A stretch of 64,000 nucleotides of DNA from Amaranthus tricolor. Taxonomy: Eukaryota > Streptophyta > Magnoliopsida > Caryophyllales > Amaranthaceae. A program made the position numbers and the translations under genes. The notes below the pieces were generated by a model that was not told the DNA's origin, made no database searches, and saw nothing but the letters and a program-made list of their open reading frames with translations. Positions 63,211 through 64,000 of the stretch are shown in pieces (position 1 is the first letter of the stretch; each line of letters begins with the position of its first letter). The stretch lies in the NCBI RefSeq assembly GCF_026212465.1, contig NC_080051.1:21297582-21361581 (forward strand). Reading direction: 5' to 3'.

Positions 63211-63859
63211 TGAAAGAGAATGGCTCGGACTCGACAATGGTAGAATTATGAGTAGAAGATGAGTAGAAAAACAGAGCATAAACAAGAGACACAACAAACA
63301 ACAACAACAATGTGTTTATGAGGTATTTAATGATACCTCCCCCTCAAAAGAGGATTACTTTCATTAATCTATTCAACAATACATTAATGACTAACCAAAC
63401 ACACTTGAGAACAAGCTCTCAAGATAGTGATTCCATTCAACAATGGTAATCACCCATAAACTAATACAATGAAAAAGAAAGCTCTCTTGGTTCTCAGACC
63501 CTAACTCTCTCTAGTGTATTAGCATTACTCTCCCCTTACTTCTAGTGATGTTCTAAGGCTCTCTTATATAGCCTAGCACATATTAGAAGCCCTAGGACCA
63601 ATGGATTAAAGCGCAAACAAATCCCGCAATAAAACAAAATGCGCGTCATTTTACCCTTTGAAGAGCCGCTCGACCCAGCCCCATTCGCTTGACCTGTCGA
63701 GTAGCCTCACAGTAGCTACTGGATTGTAGCAGCTTTGTAGTTCGACCAGTCGAGCGCCCAAGTCAGAAGCTAGCTGCCTCGCTTTTGTTCTTCATTGCAC
63801 CCTCATCATGGCATCCTAAAGACCCTTCACAAGTGGATGATTTGACGCTTGCTCTAACA
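63211..63859 (-). repeat. 5' LTR of the short copia derivative
   Basis: 649 bp with intact TGTTAGAGC start and TCTCTTTCA end on the minus strand; aligns with 61227-61893 over its whole length. Confidence 0.88.
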
Positions 63860-63864
63860 TTAAC

Positions 63865-64000
63865 TAAATAAAAAATACTAAAAAAAGTACCCAATTCTTA
63901 TTTTTCGCCACCTTTTCCATTTTATCGCCACCCCTATTTTAAATTAATTTAATAAAATGACAAAAATGCCCTTGGACTTAAAAATTTTAAAATTTGAATA
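63865..64000. other. Window edge, nothing recognised
   Basis: Short AT-rich sequence with no motif I can identify. Confidence 0.5.

Larger units (their letters stand above)
61227..63859 (-). mobile_element. Short non-autonomous copia derivative with two LTRs
   Basis: The minus-strand order is 5' LTR (63211-63859), perfect primer-binding site, 1.3 kb of gag/protease-region sequence, purine tract, 3' LTR (61227-61893). There is no integrase, reverse transcriptase or RNase H between them, so it must have moved with enzymes supplied in trans. The 5-bp flanks TTAAA (61222-61226) and TTAAC (63860-63864) agree at four positions and fit an LTR-element duplication. The LTRs are clearly similar throughout, but with more differences than in the 31.8-36.9 kb element, so it is older. 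Confidence 0.85.

Overview
This window is nuclear DNA of a flowering plant, almost certainly a eudicot. It is very AT-rich, holds only two intact cellular genes (both intron-rich), and is otherwise filled with the usual plant transposable elements: Ty1/copia LTR elements, a LINE tail, TRIM-like elements, hAT, Mutator-like, CACTA and Stowaway DNA elements, and a tRNA-derived SINE. I cannot name the species from sequence alone. The PsbR protein and the SINE type would fit Caryophyllales, but that is a guess.

Layout. 1-16 kb: gene-free, AT-rich DNA with small DNA transposons (Stowaway 569-838, 12153-12421, 12894-13111; hAT-type 7579-7754; CACTA 14158-14507), long (AT)n arrays and two TRIM-like elements (10757-11042, 12464-12762). 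16.05-18.40 kb: a hAT transposon with clean ends but a ruined transposase. 18.4-31.7 kb: gene-free, with a SINE (20928-21160), a third TRIM-like copy (22342), LTR-like remnants, a copia RNase H tail (28228-28440) and a Mutator-like element with long inverted arms (29720-30925). 31.7-37.07 kb: a young Ty1/copia element on the minus strand, inserted in a 5'-truncated LINE tail.

38.2-40.7 kb: psbR, encoding the photosystem II 10 kDa protein, plus strand, four exons, with a G-box upstream and a Stowaway element in intron 1. 41.4-42.8 kb: a badly decayed copia pol. 43.46-49.52 kb: a 12-exon minus-strand gene for a 350-residue metallo-beta-lactamase-fold hydrolase with a likely organelle targeting sequence; a candidate solo LTR and a duplicated splice donor lie in and beside intron 4. 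50-60 kb: gene-free, with more hAT-type, Stowaway and fold-back elements. 60.4-63.86 kb: a copia RNase H tail and a short two-LTR copia derivative that keeps only gag/protease-region coding.

The two cellular genes have no evident functional link. I found no operon, CRISPR array, phage or undescribed multi-gene system. The most informative structures are the nested LINE/copia locus with its boundary deletion, the gag-only copia derivative, the TRIM-like family, and the duplicated splice donor in the hydrolase gene.
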